Source: Rhabdophis nuchalis (lineage: Eukaryota > Chordata > Lepidosauria > Squamata > Natricidae). Taken from it: 64,000 nt of DNA. The DNA is taken from NCBI GenBank assembly GCA_039707465.1, contig CM077647.1, forward strand, positions 119,290,610 through 119,354,609. The letters run 5' to 3'. The notes under the pieces are model-generated. The model worked only from the letters and a program-made list of their open reading frames with translations. It ran no database searches and was not told the DNA's origin. How positions within the stretch are numbered: the stretch's first letter is position 1; the number at the start of each line of letters is the position of its first letter. The position numbers and the translations under genes were made by a program. Of the stretch, positions 1 through 10,505 are shown in pieces.

Positions 1-1108
1 AGAGGACCAACCCCTGAGGCACCCCACATGTGAGGGGTCTCGAGGTCGACCTCTGCTCTCCTGCCAACACAAATTGCGATCGACCAGAGAGGTAGGAGGA
101 GAACCACCGTAAAACGGTGCCTCCCACCCCCAACCCCCCCAGCCGATGCAATAGGATACCATGGTCGATGGTATCAAAAGCCGCTGAGAGGTCTAATAGG
201 ACCAGGATGGAGGAACAACCCCCATCTCTGGCCCTCCAGAGATCATCTACCAATGCGACCAATGCCGTCTAGGTGCTGTGCCCGGGCCGGAAGCCAGACT
301 GGGGCGGGTCTAGATAATCAACTTCCTCCAGGTGACGGGGAAACTGTTGTGCCACCACACTCTCTACGACCTTCGCCAGAAAGGGAAGGTTGGAGAAGGG
401 ACGATAGTTGGCTAATAAAGCTGGGTCCAGAGAGGGCTTCTTCAGTAGGGGCCTCACCATGGCCTCTTTAAGGGAGGCAGGCAAGAAACCCTCACTAAGA
501 GAAGCGTTGACAACCTCCTGGAGCCAGCCTCGTGTCACCTCCCAGGATGCCAGTACAAGCCAGGAAGGACACGGGTCCAATAAACATGTGATGGCTCGCA
601 GTCGCCCACGTAACCTGTCCATATCCTCGGAAGTAATAGAGTCAAACTCCTGCCAGCCAAGATCCGCCTCGTGCAATCCCACTGGGCCATCAATGGAGAC
701 TAGCTCGTTCTGAATCTGAGCGATTTTCTCCTGCAGATAAATCACAAATTCCTCTGCTCTACCCTGTAAAGGGGTTTCCCGCACCCTCTGTTGTAGGAGG
801 GAGCGGGTCACCCTAAACAGGGCGGCAGGGCGGTTATCTGCGGATGCTATGAGAGTGGCACAGTGATGGCGTTTGGCCACTCTCAGCGCCACAATGTAAG
901 TCCGTAAATGGGCTCTTACCTGTGTCCGGTCAGATTCAGATCGAGTAGACCTCCATCTTCTCTCTAGGCATCTCTTGTGGCGTTTCATCACCCTTAGCTC
1001 CTCGGTAAACCAAGGAGCCAGGGTGGCTCGCCGCCGCAAGAGAGGCCGCAAAGGTGCGACCCGATCCAAGGCTCCCGTGGTCGCAGTATTCCATGCGGCC
1101 ACGAGGTC
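1..1108 (-). mobile_element. CR1/L2-type LINE fragment, central ORF2 part, 5'-truncated at 1108
   Basis: The minus strand encodes the linker between the endonuclease and the reverse transcriptase, plus the start of the RT (readable frame 269-1102). Visible landmarks are LAPWFTEELRVMKRHKR, NRPAALFRVTRSLL, LLDPCPSW and SGFRPGHST. The frame ends at a TAG inside the SGFRPGHSTE stretch. The sequence matches 7314-8421 over its whole length with no difference found, including that stop. It ends abruptly at 1108 and continues off the left edge of the window. The family is judged from L2/CR1-like motifs. The copy is non-functional. Confidence 0.9.
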
Positions 1109-1182
1109 AAAAGTAGGAATGCAGTTGCTTTAAAGAGACTTTGCTCTTAGGCTCCCTTTTCCAAGTAACTTTATTACATTTT
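1109..1182. other. Short unique spacer between two retroelements
   Basis: AT-rich sequence of 74 bp between the truncated LINE and the left target-site copy of the L1 element. No recognisable feature is seen. Confidence 0.6.
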
Positions 1183-1197
1183 CAAATGTTAGTTTTT
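1183..1197. repeat. Left 15-bp target-site duplication of L1 element
   Basis: The sequence caaatgttagttttt occurs here and again at 3190-3204, directly bordering the L1-type insertion. A perfect 15-bp duplication is typical of L1 target-primed insertion. Confidence 0.85.
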
Positions 1198-3189
1198 GTT
1201 TTTTTTAATATTGAAAAAGTTTTATTGGTTTTACATTTTTTCTGTAGGGTGGGGTAAGGGATACAAAGAAATTTTGAGAGCATTCACGTCAAAGTCGTCG
1301 GCCCTTCCGGGACCTCAAAATACATTGATAACAATTTAAAAAAAACATTTTTCATAACACTACAAAGTGAAAGCAAGTACATATACCTAAATTCTCAGTT
1401 CTATGCTGTCAGACATTTACAAAAAATCCAAATACAAATATTATGCAAAATTAATCAGAAAAATCAAGGCAAAGTTATTTTTTCGATCTAAGTCTCTTGG
1501 CAATTGTATCTTCTTTTTCTCCTCCCTGGCCCCCAGTGGGCGGGGCCGTGGCCCCCTCCGTCCCCCCTGGATCTTCCCCCAGGATGGAGGAATGTTTTTT
1601 AAGAAAGGCTTCCGCCTCAGCAACTGTTTTAATCCTCACTCTTCCTCCTTCCCAGAACACCAGCATCCTTTCGGGTATCACCCACTTGAACCAAATCCCG
1701 TGATCAAACAATGTTTTAGACAAGAAGGAAAATTTCCTTCTTGCATCTCTAATCTTTCTTGGGATCTGCTTCAAGATAGCAACCTCTTTTTGTTGGTAGA
1801 TTAATGGACTACCTCTCTGCACTTTCAGGATTTCTTCTCTGGTTGACCTTCTAACAAATTTCACATGTATCTCTCTAGGTACTTCATTTATCCTGGCATA
1901 TGCTGAGTTAATTCTGTAGGCTAGGTCAATGTCCCCCCTGATCTCATCCTTAGGTTTATGTAAATAGTCTGCTAAAATTGTGCTCATAAGATCAGGGAGG
2001 CATTCACCAGATTCCTCAAAAACATTCTGAAATCTCAAAAAATATGTCATTCTTTCCATATCAATCCTAGACACATGCCCATTTATTTCCACAACTTCAT
2101 TAGTAACATTTTTAATCTCTCCCTTAGCCCCCACCAGCCCCCCTTCATTCTTCAATTCTTCGTTCTTCTGTGTGTTTTCCAGCACTTGTTTACGTGTATC
2201 CAATAACTCCTTCTTAAAGTTAATATTTTCTGCCCTCTGGGCCTTAATTTCTTGTACCAAAGTTTGTATAACAGATTCAAGAGAAGCCATCCTTTGTTCT
2301 AAACTTGCCAGTGCTGTTTCTTGTGCCATGATTAGTTGTTAAAATCAATGCCACTAAAATGGCGTTTTTTGGGTGGGGCTGGTGAGGCAGTTCAGGAGCC
2401 AAAAGTTCAGTTCAGGGTTGTAAAGTTGTAAAGTTCAGGAACCAAGAGAGAAACAATTTTCCAACTCAATAAGTATAATAGCGAAGGTACTCCAGAAAAG
2501 AAATCACAAATCCAAAAAGAAAAAAAAATTCTTCATTAATATCCAGAGGAAGTCCAAATTGCAAAGAGACGCTGGGAATTTTCCATAAGTGAAATAGTCA
2601 GGCAGGGACAAAGAGAAGCCATCTTCCACCGCCCAAACTCAGAGCCCAGAGGAGAGAGTGGTAAAATAGATTGTTTCAGCCAGACCTAGAGACATTGTTG
2701 CAAACAACCGCAGATCACTTTCCCTTGCTGCAAACAGTCAGGATTAAAGATTTCCGCTTTCTCGCCGCGAGAAGCCATTTCCGAGTGCCGCTTAAGTCCG
2801 AGGGGTTTTTTTTAAGAACAAACACCCCCCTCCCAGTCCTTTCAGCCCGGCTGACAGCAGAAAAAAAAGTTTTTAAACACTCACTCTCCCCTCGCAGCTG
2901 AAGCCTCGGGAAGCCTTCCGACTCAGCCGTTTAGCCCTCTTCATGATTGCGAATGGCGCCGTCTTCCTTTGGCGAAGGGAGAACCTCCCGCAGCATGTTC
3001 TCCTTCACCTAAGCCGCGACAAGGGTCGCTTCCCCCACCGCCGTGAGGGGGAACGTCCCAGTCAAGCCGGCTTTACGGGAGACCCCCAAACAAGGGGCGT
3101 CTCGCCCCCGTGGGGGGGCAGAAAAAGAAACAAAACGGCGAGCGAGCGCTAGGCTCGCCCGTCGCCGCTGGAGCCGGAACCGGAAGTCA
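1198..3189 (-). mobile_element. L1-type retrotransposon carrying ORF1 only (HAL1-like)
   Basis: The element reads 5' to 3' on the minus strand. It has a GC-rich 5' UTR of about 860 bp (3189 to 2330), an ORF1 (2329-1475) and a 3' UTR of about 270 bp. The 3' UTR ends in an AATAAA signal near 1225 and an A-run next to the left target copy. Perfect 15-bp target duplications flank it at 1183-1197 and 3190-3204. There is no room for, and no trace of, ORF2 (endonuclease/RT) between ORF1 and the tail. Because both ends and the target duplication are intact, it looks like a complete insertion of a non-autonomous L1 derivative, comparable to mammalian HAL1. A later internal deletion of ORF2 is the alternative. 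Confidence 0.8.
1475..2329 (-). CDS. L1 ORF1 protein (RNA-binding chaperone), intact 284 codons
   Basis: L1 ORF1p trimerises through a coiled coil, binds L1 RNA and acts as a nucleic-acid chaperone in the L1 RNP. Here residues about 1-90 are heptad-rich (SLEQRMASLESVIQTL, QVLENTQKNEELK), as expected for the coiled coil. Residues about 95-170 look like the RRM, with YFLRFQNVFEES and the conserved PREIHVKFVRRSTREEIL block. Residues about 171-245 match the C-terminal domain (FLSKTLFDHGIWFKWVIPERMLVF). The last 40 residues are a Gly/Pro/Lys-rich tail ending RLRSKK. The start is the ATG right after the 5' UTR (MAQETALASL). The frame has no stops, so the copy is young or was recently constrained. 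No ORF2 follows. Confidence 0.8.
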   Translation of the reverse strand: MAQETALASLEQRMASLESVIQTLVQEIKAQRAENINFKKELLDTRKQVLENTQKNEELKNEGGLVGAKGEIKNVTNEVVEINGHVSRIDMERMTYFLRFQNVFEESGECLPDLMSTILADYLHKPKDEIRGDIDLAYRINSAYARINEVPREIHVKFVRRSTREEILKVQRGSPLIYQQKEVAILKQIPRKIRDARRKFSFLSKTLFDHGIWFKWVIPERMLVFWEGGRVRIKTVAEAEAFLKKHSSILGEDPGGTEGATAPPTGGQGGEKEDTIAKRLRSKK

Positions 3190-3204
3190 CAAATGTTAGT
3201 TTTT
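3190..3204. repeat. Right 15-bp target-site duplication of L1 element
   Basis: Second perfect copy of caaatgttagttttt, adjoining the 5' end of the element (which starts CTTCCGGTTCCGGC on the minus strand after a few bases). Confidence 0.85.
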
Positions 3205-3879
3205 AATGCTAACCAATGATTATATAAATCCAATTAATTGGATTAGTTCAATATATACAGCCAACCAGTCAATCAGCCTTTAGAATGTCTTGCCTAGTAG
3301 TCATGCCTACTTTCTTACTTTTTCTGGCAATAAGCAAAGACATTTTTGCTTAGATGTGATTTTAACATGTATAATTTTATTTTACTTTATTATTTAGTAT
3401 AAATAATATAGTAATAAAACTTTAATTGTTTATCTGTTTGGACCATCAAGTTCACCCAAATGATAATTCAACTGTGAGAATTTTTGAATCAAGCTTCCTA
3501 AAATCCAATAAATTAAAGAATGCATTAAAATACTGGACACATTACTTCTGTGGAATTGAAATTTCCATAATATTTAGACCAATTTTATTCTCAAAGTTGG
3601 GCTGTTGCAGCATTGCTATGATCGCTTGACTAATGATATTTGATGCTCCCTTCCAACTTCCCATAAACCAAATTAATGGGGAAACTGGCAGGACATCAGA
3701 AGTTGCTCCCACTCCCATTGCCCCCTTTTTTTTTTTTTTGCAAGCACATGGTCATACTTTTTGTCCATTTAGGTAAGTAAATATTGACTTATTGAAATTT
3801 GTTTGCCACTATAATTGTGGTTATATGTCTACATTTATTGATCCATGTAGTATGGCTGTATTATTGTAATTATTATTAT
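3205..3879. other. AT-rich intergenic sequence, no gene seen
   Basis: Low-complexity AT-rich DNA with a T-run near 3725-3740. Short open frames here lack coding character. Nothing else is recognised. Confidence 0.6.
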
Positions 3880-4000
3880 AATATTGTAATAAAATTACAA
3901 TGAAATTGGTTTGAGCGCCGTGCCAACACCTGTATTCCACCTGGTGCAGGTGTTGGCATGGCGCTCAAACCAATTTCATTGTAATTTTATTACAATATTA
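3880..4000 (+). repeat. Near-perfect palindrome (about 53-bp arms) joined to a LINE-like 3' tail
   Basis: The left arm 3880-3932 and right arm 3946-4000 are reverse complements with a single G/A difference (cgccgtgcc against ggcatggcg), separated by a 13-14 nt loop. The right arm runs into acaatgacaataaagatt and an (ATT)n tract, which is the same 3' tail as the minus-strand element at 40790-41165. This suggests an inverted duplication of the end of a retroelement. Confidence 0.8.
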
Positions 4001-4017
4001 TTACAATGACAATAAAG

Positions 4018-4083
<66 letters not shown>

Positions 4084-4084
4084 T
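4018..4084 (+). repeat. (ATT)n microsatellite, 3' tail of retroelement
   Basis: About 22 uninterrupted ATT units directly after the tail motif caataaagatt. Confidence 0.95.
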
Positions 4085-4394
4085 ACCTTATCATCTTTAC
4101 TTGCCCTTTTTATTAGTATCATTATTATGATTATGATTATCATTCTGTTACTTTGCATGTACACTGAGTGTTTCTGAATGGAAGACAAATTCCACGTGTG
4201 TCTAATAACACTTGGCCAATTAAGAATTCAATTCAATTCAAATTCAATTTATACTATATATCCTTCTTAGAATGATCATGGAACGATATAGAACTGGGGT
4301 AAAAAATGGTCATTGAAATAATAGAAAATATTGTCATTATTATGGTTAATATTTCATAAAATATGGAAAATATGGTCAGCCTAAATTTAATCTT

Positions 4395-4645
4395 CATTCT
4401 CCTCAATGAGACTACACTATTGTACCTTGGACTCACTGGGGAAGAGCCTAATGCTGGGGAAGACAGAGCAAAAGAAGAAAGGGACAACAGAGAATGAGGT
4501 GGCTGGATGGAGTCAGCAAAGCAGTCGACATGAGTTTAAATGGACTCCAGAGGATGATAGAGGACAGGAAGGCCTGGAGGAATGTTGTCCACGGGGTCAC
4601 AATGGGTCGGACACAACCTCGCAACTAATAACAACAATATATCTT
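4395..4645 (+). mobile_element. BovB (RTE-clade) LINE 3' end
   Basis: The stretch contains the hallmark BovB 3' segments: a gaagacagagcaaaagaaga block, gaggtggctggatggagtca, tggactccagaggatg, acaggaaggcctggagga, then ggggtcacaatgggtcggac and acaacctcgcaactaa. It ends in an AAC/AAT-rich tail. The copy is 5'-truncated, as most BovB copies are. BovB is a known LINE of squamates that has moved horizontally into ruminants. Confidence 0.85.
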
Positions 4646-4974
4646 TCTCTTAAAGAATGACCCAACAGATCACAGAGTTGTCTAGTTATATTTAAAACAT
4701 TTATAGAGTATGGAGTAATGATTTACCTAATCTGTTATTATCTTCTGTAACTTTATATGTCACTTATTTTCACCAAATTTTATTGTGCCAGTGAGCTAGC
4801 TTTGAAAAATCTGGCTTTGGATTGTGGGAGAGATACATTTATAAATTATTACTTACATACAATGGGACCTAGATGTGAAAACAACTTACTCCAATTTCCT
4901 GCTTTGAAAATATTTTTACATGTATGATGCTGCCACCTGTTGGCCCAGTACAATAAACCATTCAGGCATACTGT

Positions 4975-5285
4975 ACAGTTCTTGACTTACCACAATTGAG
5001 ACCTGCAAATTCATTGTTAAATAGTGTGGTTGTTAAGTGAAGCATCATATCACTACACCCAATTTTACAACCTATTTTGCCTCGTCAGTTATGAGAAATA
5101 TTATGTGATTGTGATTTGTAGCCTTCCCTGCCAGTATCCCCTTTAGCTTAGCTTGTCTAAGTCAGCTGGGAAGGTTGCAGATCATGAACATGCGACTGGG
5201 ATGCTGCAAATTGTAAATTTGAGCTGATTGACATGTGCTTGGATTGCAGTTACATGACCCTGGGGATGCTGTAATGGATGGGTTA
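4975..5285 (+). mobile_element. Degraded copy of the 'tagtcctcgacttac' MITE family
   Basis: It contains acagttcttgacttaccac followed by caattgagacctgcaaa, a ttgttaagtga motif, and the ccagt...gcagat...catgac body seen in the better copies at 47247-47608 and 41527-44302. The ends are not clear. Confidence 0.5.
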
Positions 5286-5483
5286 TAAATCAATTTTTCA
5301 GCATTTTAGAACATTGACTAAACGAGTATACAATAATCTCCACAATCACTGATAGAAAGAAAATCTATATGTCATAAAATCTCATGAAACACTACCTAAA
5401 GTTCCTAAGTATATTATTTAACTGCATAACTGTGCCTATTTTGCATAACTTCAGATGTGTTAAAGTTACAGTTCCCAAATTTA

Positions 5484-5780
5484 TACAGATAGTTCTTAAC
5501 TTACAACAATTGAGCCCAAAATTTATGTTGCTAAGTGAAACAGTTGTTAAGTGGATTTTGCCCCATTTTGCAATCTTTCTTGTCAGAGTTGTTAAGTGAA
5601 TGGTTGGAATTGTTCAGTTAGTAACATAGTTGTTAATTGAGTCTGGCTTCCCTATTGACTTGGCTTGTCAGAAGGTTGCAAAAGATGATCACAAAACCCA
5701 AGGACATTGTGTGAGAAATGCACTCAACAGGCAGAAATTGGACAGAATTATTAAGTGAAACAGCAAGCAGTTTATCGTGC
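5484..5780 (+). mobile_element. Copy of the 'tagtcctcgacttac' MITE family, right end decayed
   Basis: Begins acagatagttcttaacttac, then caattgagcccaaaattt, ttgctaagtgaaacagttgttaag and ggctt..ccattgactt. These are the same successive blocks as at 41527 and 47247. Terminal inverted repeats are visible only on the left. Confidence 0.6.
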
Positions 5781-6125
5781 AATACATTCTTTGCTAGTTG
5801 AGTGGCTAGCAAAGTAGGCACAAGTCAGCTAGCCTGACATTGGAGCTGCAAACATCTACCTTTTTCTTATAATTCTAAGCCCTAAGCATTTCTTAGTGTT
5901 CCCTAAAATGTATGATACCTGCAAAAATAACATTTAGCTATTATTACTTTTCTTTGCAATTATGATAAATACATGCTAATTTGCCAGGCATCCAAATTTT
6001 GATCATGGGACCATAGGGATACTTCAGTGTTTGTGTGAAAAATGGTCAAAGTAAGCCCACAAACAGTATCTAAGAGTAACATCTTGCCATGCTCTGCATA
6101 CTGTGACCCCTTAACTGACCTACTT
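5781..6125. other. Intergenic sequence, nothing recognised
   Basis: AT-rich DNA without coding, RNA or clear repeat features between a MITE remnant and the tail of the next LINE. Confidence 0.5.
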
Positions 6126-6126
6126 A

Positions 6127-6129
<3 letters not shown>

Positions 6130-6211
<82 letters not shown>
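6130..6211 (+). repeat. (AAT)n microsatellite at LINE 3' end
   Basis: About 27 AAT units abutting the LINE 3' consensus. The LINE tail appears to have seeded the microsatellite. Confidence 0.95.
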
Positions 6212-6390
6212 TTATTTTATATACCGCATCCTCTCCCCAAGGGGACTCGGAGCGGTGCACAGGGAACAATTAAAACGCTATCAAATATACATACAGAATA
6301 AATACAGATAAAAACAAATTAAATTAATTGTCCCTGCACTAAAATCCCCACATTAAAACTAACGATCCCTAAAAACCCTCGTGGAAGAGA

Positions 6391-7575
6391 CTAACCTAGG
6401 CCGGCCAAGCAGGAGAAGTATGTTTTGAGTTTCTGGCGGAAGGAGCGGAGGTCCGTAGTTGTTCTAATGTTGGGGGGAAGGTCGTTCCAGAGGGCTGGGC
6501 CCGCCACAGAGAAGGCCCTTCCCCTGGGCGTCGCCCGCTGACAAAGTCTAGTGGACGGCACCCGGAGAAGTCCCTCTCTGTGGGAGCGAATCGGCCGTGA
6601 GGATGTATGGGGCAGGATCCGATCCCGCAGATAGCTAGGTCCCGTGCCATGGAGCGCTTTAAAGATGACAACTAGCACCTTGAAGCGCACCCGAAAGACT
6701 ACAGGCAGCCAGTGCAGCTCGCGCAAGAGAGGTGTTATATGGGTGTACCTGGTGGTTCCCATTATTGCTCGCGCGGCTGCATTCTGGACCAGCTGCAGTC
6801 TTCGGGTGCACCTCAGGGGGAGCCCCATGTAGAGAGAGTTACAATAGTCCAGTCGGGATGTCACGAGGGCATGAGTGACTGTGCAAAGGGCATCCCGATC
6901 CAATAGGGGGCGCAACTGGCGTACCAGGCGAACCTGGTAAAACGCCCTCCTGGCCACGGCCGTCACTTGGTCTTCCATGGACAGCCGGGTATCCAGGAGG
7001 ACACCCAAGTTGCGCGCCCCATCCACAGGGGCAAGGTGTTGGCCCCCTATGGCCAGTGATGGAGTCAACTGGTTGAATCGGGCGGCCGGAAACCACAGCC
7101 ACTCGGTCTTGGACGGGTTGAGTCTGAGTCTGTTACTTCCCATCCAGATCCGCACGGCTTCCAGGCACTGGCATATCACCGCTACGGCATCGTTGGGGTG
7201 GTTTGGGGTAGATATATACAGCTGCGTATCATCAGCGTAGAAGTGGTACTCTACCCCAAAACCACGGATGATCTCACCCAGCGGCTTCATATATGTGTTG
7301 AACAGGAGAGGCGAGAGGACCAACCCCTGAGGCACCCCACATGTGAGGGGTCTCGAGGTCGACCTCTGCTCTCCTGCCAACACAAATTGCGATCGACCAG
7401 AGAGGTAGGAGGAGAACCACCGTAAAACGGTGCCTCCCACCCCCAACCCCCCCAGCCGATGCAATAGGATACCATGGTCGATGGTATCAAAAGCCGCTGA
7501 GAGGTCTAATAGGACCAGGATGGAGGAACAACCCCCATCTCTGGCCCTCCAGAGATCATCTACCAATGCGACCAA
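6391..7575 (-). pseudogene. LINE ORF2, reverse transcriptase and C-terminal part
   Basis: RT motifs appear in order: LLDLSAAFDTIDHGIL (palm motif A), GVPQGLVLSPLLFN (motif B, with Leu where the sister copy at 42096 has Ser), FYADDTQLYIS (catalytic YADD), LNPSKTEWLW and NLGVLLDTRLS. The C-terminal region follows (SRLDYCNSLYMGLP, LQLVQNAAARAI, LHWLPVVFRVRFK, GPALWNDLPPNIRT), as in L2/CR1 ORF2 proteins. The frame is open for 394 codons but is separated from the upstream part by a stop, so it is a fragment of a broken ORF2. Confidence 0.85.
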
Positions 7576-7581
7576 TGCCGT

Positions 7582-8598
7582 CTAGGTGCTGTGCCCGGGC
7601 CGGAAGCCAGACTGGGGCGGGTCTAGATAATCAACTTCCTCCAGGTGACGGGGAAACTGTTGTGCCACCACACTCTCTACGACCTTCGCCAGAAAGGGAA
7701 GGTTGGAGAAGGGACGATAGTTGGCTAATAAAGCTGGGTCCAGAGAGGGCTTCTTCAGTAGGGGCCTCACCATGGCCTCTTTAAGGGAGGCAGGCAAGAA
7801 ACCCTCACTAAGAGAAGCGTTGACAACCTCCTGGAGCCAGCCTCGTGTCACCTCCCAGGATGCCAGTACAAGCCAGGAAGGACACGGGTCCAATAAACAT
7901 GTGATGGCTCGCAGTCGCCCACGTAACCTGTCCATATCCTCGGAAGTAATAGAGTCAAACTCCTGCCAGCCAAGATCCGCCTCGTGCAATCCCACTGGGC
8001 CATCAATGGAGACTAGCTCGTTCTGAATCTGAGCGATTTTCTCCTGCAGATAAATCACAAATTCCTCTGCTCTACCCTGTAAAGGGGTTTCCCGCACCCT
8101 CTGTTGTAGGAGGGAGCGGGTCACCCTAAACAGGGCGGCAGGGCGGTTATCTGCGGATGCTATGAGAGTGGCACAGTGATGGCGTTTGGCCACTCTCAGC
8201 GCCACAATGTAAGTCCGTAAATGGGCTCTTACCTGTGTCCGGTCAGATTCAGATCGAGTAGACCTCCATCTTCTCTCTAGGCATCTCTTGTGGCGTTTCA
8301 TCACCCTTAGCTCCTCGGTAAACCAAGGAGCCAGGGTGGCTCGCCGCCGCAAGAGAGGCCGCAAAGGTGCGACCCGATCCAAGGCTCCCGTGGTCGCAGT
8401 ATTCCATGCGGCCACGAGGTCCTCCATCGGGGCGCGGGTCAGGGGTACAGGAAGTGGCCCAAGCGCCGCCTGGAACCCATCAGGGTCCATCAGGCACCTG
8501 GGGCGGAACCAAATAGGTGACTCAGGTTCCGCCTCCCCGCAGTGAGGAGTAGCGATTGGAAAGTCGAGCCGGAGAAGTGAGTGGTCTGACCATGACAA
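7582..8598 (-). pseudogene. LINE ORF2, end of endonuclease plus linker and RT start
   Basis: Starts with the endonuclease SWSDHSLLRLDF motif (catalytic Asp-His region), then the linker (LAPWFTEELRVMKRHKR, NRPAALFRVTRSLL) and the start of the RT (VRPLLKKPSLDPALLANYRP, SGFRPGHST), ending at a TAG. A frameshift separates it from the main endonuclease frame at 8619-9332. Its 7314-8421 part matches 1-1108. Confidence 0.85.
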
Positions 8599-8618
8599 GG
8601 GCGTGATGACTATGTCCC

Positions 8619-9332
8619 CTATACCCAGATCACTCTTCCATTGGCCTGAGACAAAATGAGGTCCGGTGTATGTCCACCCTCATGGGTGGGGCCTTGAATT
8701 AATTGGGTCAGGTCCATGGCCGTCATGGAAGCCATGAACTCCCGAGCTACCTCGGATGATTTGCCCACCGATGGCAGATTAAAGTCCCCCATGACTAAAA
8801 GTCTGGGGGTCTCAACTGCCATTGTAGCGATCACCTCGAGGAGCTCGGGCAGGGCTGCTGTTACATAGCGGGGAGCCAGGTATACAACCAGCAAGCCCAA
8901 CTGCCTCCCTAGGCCCCACTTCACACAGAGGGACTCACAACCGGTGGTCTGTGGCACAATGGTCTCTCTCGGCTCCAGACCTTCCCTAACAATAACCGCT
9001 ACCCCACCACCCCTGCCTAGGGCCCGAGGCTGATGAAAAGCGCGGTAACCTGGTGGGCACATTTCAACGAGGGGGAGTCCACCCTCGTGGCCCAACCAGG
9101 TCTCCGCAATTCCTACCAGGTCCGGCTCCCCCTCTGACACAAGGTCATGGATGAGGGGGGCTTTGTTGACCACGGACCTGGCGTTGCAAAACATCAGCCG
9201 CAGGCCCTGGCTCTGTACTCCCTGACCACCTAGCCTGCGGGGGTTGTGGCGCCCTACCGTCTGTAACCAACGGCTACGCGCCCCCAACCGGGAGAAGGAA
9301 ACTTGTCTCCCCTCGGACCTGCCTCTCCCCAT
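8619..9332 (-). pseudogene. LINE ORF2, APE-type endonuclease domain
   Basis: Apurinic-endonuclease-like motifs appear in order: LRLMFCNARSVVNK, LVGIAETWLG (catalytic Glu), [34 protein letters not shown] and LLVMGDFNLPSV (GDFN). The last motif (SDH) lies in the next frame downstream, so one small indel near 8640 breaks the ORF. This domain nicks target DNA for target-primed reverse transcription. Confidence 0.85.
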
Positions 9333-9345
9333 GAGTTATTGTGTG

Positions 9346-10124
9346 ATCAACCAAATTTTACCTTAGTATTATTCAAACCCAGCCTGAAGTTCTCTTGCAC
9401 ACAAGCTTTACCTAAAAGCCACATAATATAGTTTGGCATATAATTGTTATATCTAGATGTCATGCTATGGTCAAATACATGTTGTGGTTTAATGTGATAG
9501 CCTGATTTGCAGATTAAGACAAGAGCTGGTTTTTTTAGTACATACTGACTCACCAACTAGAGTATTCAATGTCATTGCAATTCAGAATACTATTTATTGC
9601 AACCTTTGTTTTTTGTTCCGCTCCTTCAACAATGACCAGCAGGGGGCTTCATTTAACCATATTAAAAATGTGCCCAACTCAGAAATAAAAATTGTCTCTA
9701 AGGATAGAGTTGCATGATAAGATGGTGGGCTTCTTGGAATTTGCAGATCCCAGGTGAAATTCTGAGGAGGACAGATCTGATCTTTCACATAGAGTGACTA
9801 TGTTTAAACAACATTCCAGGCCATAAACCATGGCTTAACATGCCATACTAGCTGTGTTCAAGTTAACAAGACTTAATTGAGCAAACATCATGATGGTTTA
9901 ATATGATGATTTGATTTAAGCATTTATTTGATTTAGACTTACCGGTACTTAGCATTTACAGTTGTAAACTAAGGTTGTTAATGTGTTGTGATTTTTTTGC
10001 CAGTCCATTCCTATTTTTTGGTACAAGCTATTACAATGAAGTGCAGCTTCACACAAACCAAGCGAATTTTTAGCATTAATGAGTGAAGCCATCCAAATGT
10101 CAGGCTGTTTGAATTTTCCAGTAT
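9346..10124. other. Intergenic sequence with one CTCF-like motif
   Basis: No gene or clear repeat is seen. Near 9640-9660 the sequence accagcagggggcttc resembles the CTCF core consensus. Confidence 0.4.
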
Positions 10125-10505
10125 AGTGGTACTTTGATACTTGCCTGTTTCAAAACTCACTCAGTTTGATACTCAATTCATTGTGATGCATTGTCGTGGT
10201 ACTTGTTTGTGTGCGATAGGAAGAGGGATGGCTGTAGAAAATGGGCAGGAAGTTGGCCATGTTGGGAAGGTTGCTGGGAAGGAAGAGGGGGACGACTGCA
10301 GAGGAAGGACAGGAAACTTCAATGGTTGCAGAGCAAGAACAGGAAGATGGCCATGCTGGGAAGGTCACTGATATAGGAAAAGTGACAAGACAGAAAGTCC
10401 TTCCCAGCTGAAACAAAGGGTCACATGGTTAGTTTGGCATTCATTATTTTTAGTACTTGTCACGCCTCCCAGAACCAATTAACGATGTGTACCGAAGTAT
10501 TATTG
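10125..10505. mobile_element. Tigger/mariner-like MITE, 'tagtggtacctc' family
   Basis: The left end is tatagtggtactttgatact. The right end has gtaccgaagtattattgta, whose complement begins similarly. The internal block ccagaaccaattaac matches, inverted, gttaattggttccgg of the copy at 18592-18838. The GGTACCTC-type terminus next to TA suggests the Tc1/mariner (Tigger) group. It encodes no protein. Confidence 0.5.

Larger units (their letters stand above)
6126..9345 (-). mobile_element. Nearly full-length CR1/L2-type LINE with (AAT)n tail
   Basis: The 3' end is at the left: an (AAT)n tract at 6130-6211, then the family's conserved 3' end (tataccgcatcctctcc, gggactcggagcggtgcaca). The minus strand then encodes the C-terminal region, RT, linker and APE-type endonuclease up to about 9332. 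ORF2 is broken by a frameshift near 8600-8650 and a TAG near 7580. No ORF1 is recognised upstream of 9332, so the copy is either 5'-truncated or its ORF1 is not visible. No clear target duplication is seen, as is usual for this superfamily. Confidence 0.85.

Noticed and set aside
1403..1804. 133-codon + strand frame over the L1 element
   Set aside because: Antisense shadow of L1 ORF1 and its 3' UTR.
6042..6311. Frame with a long poly-isoleucine run
   Set aside because: Translation of the (AAT)n microsatellite, not a protein.
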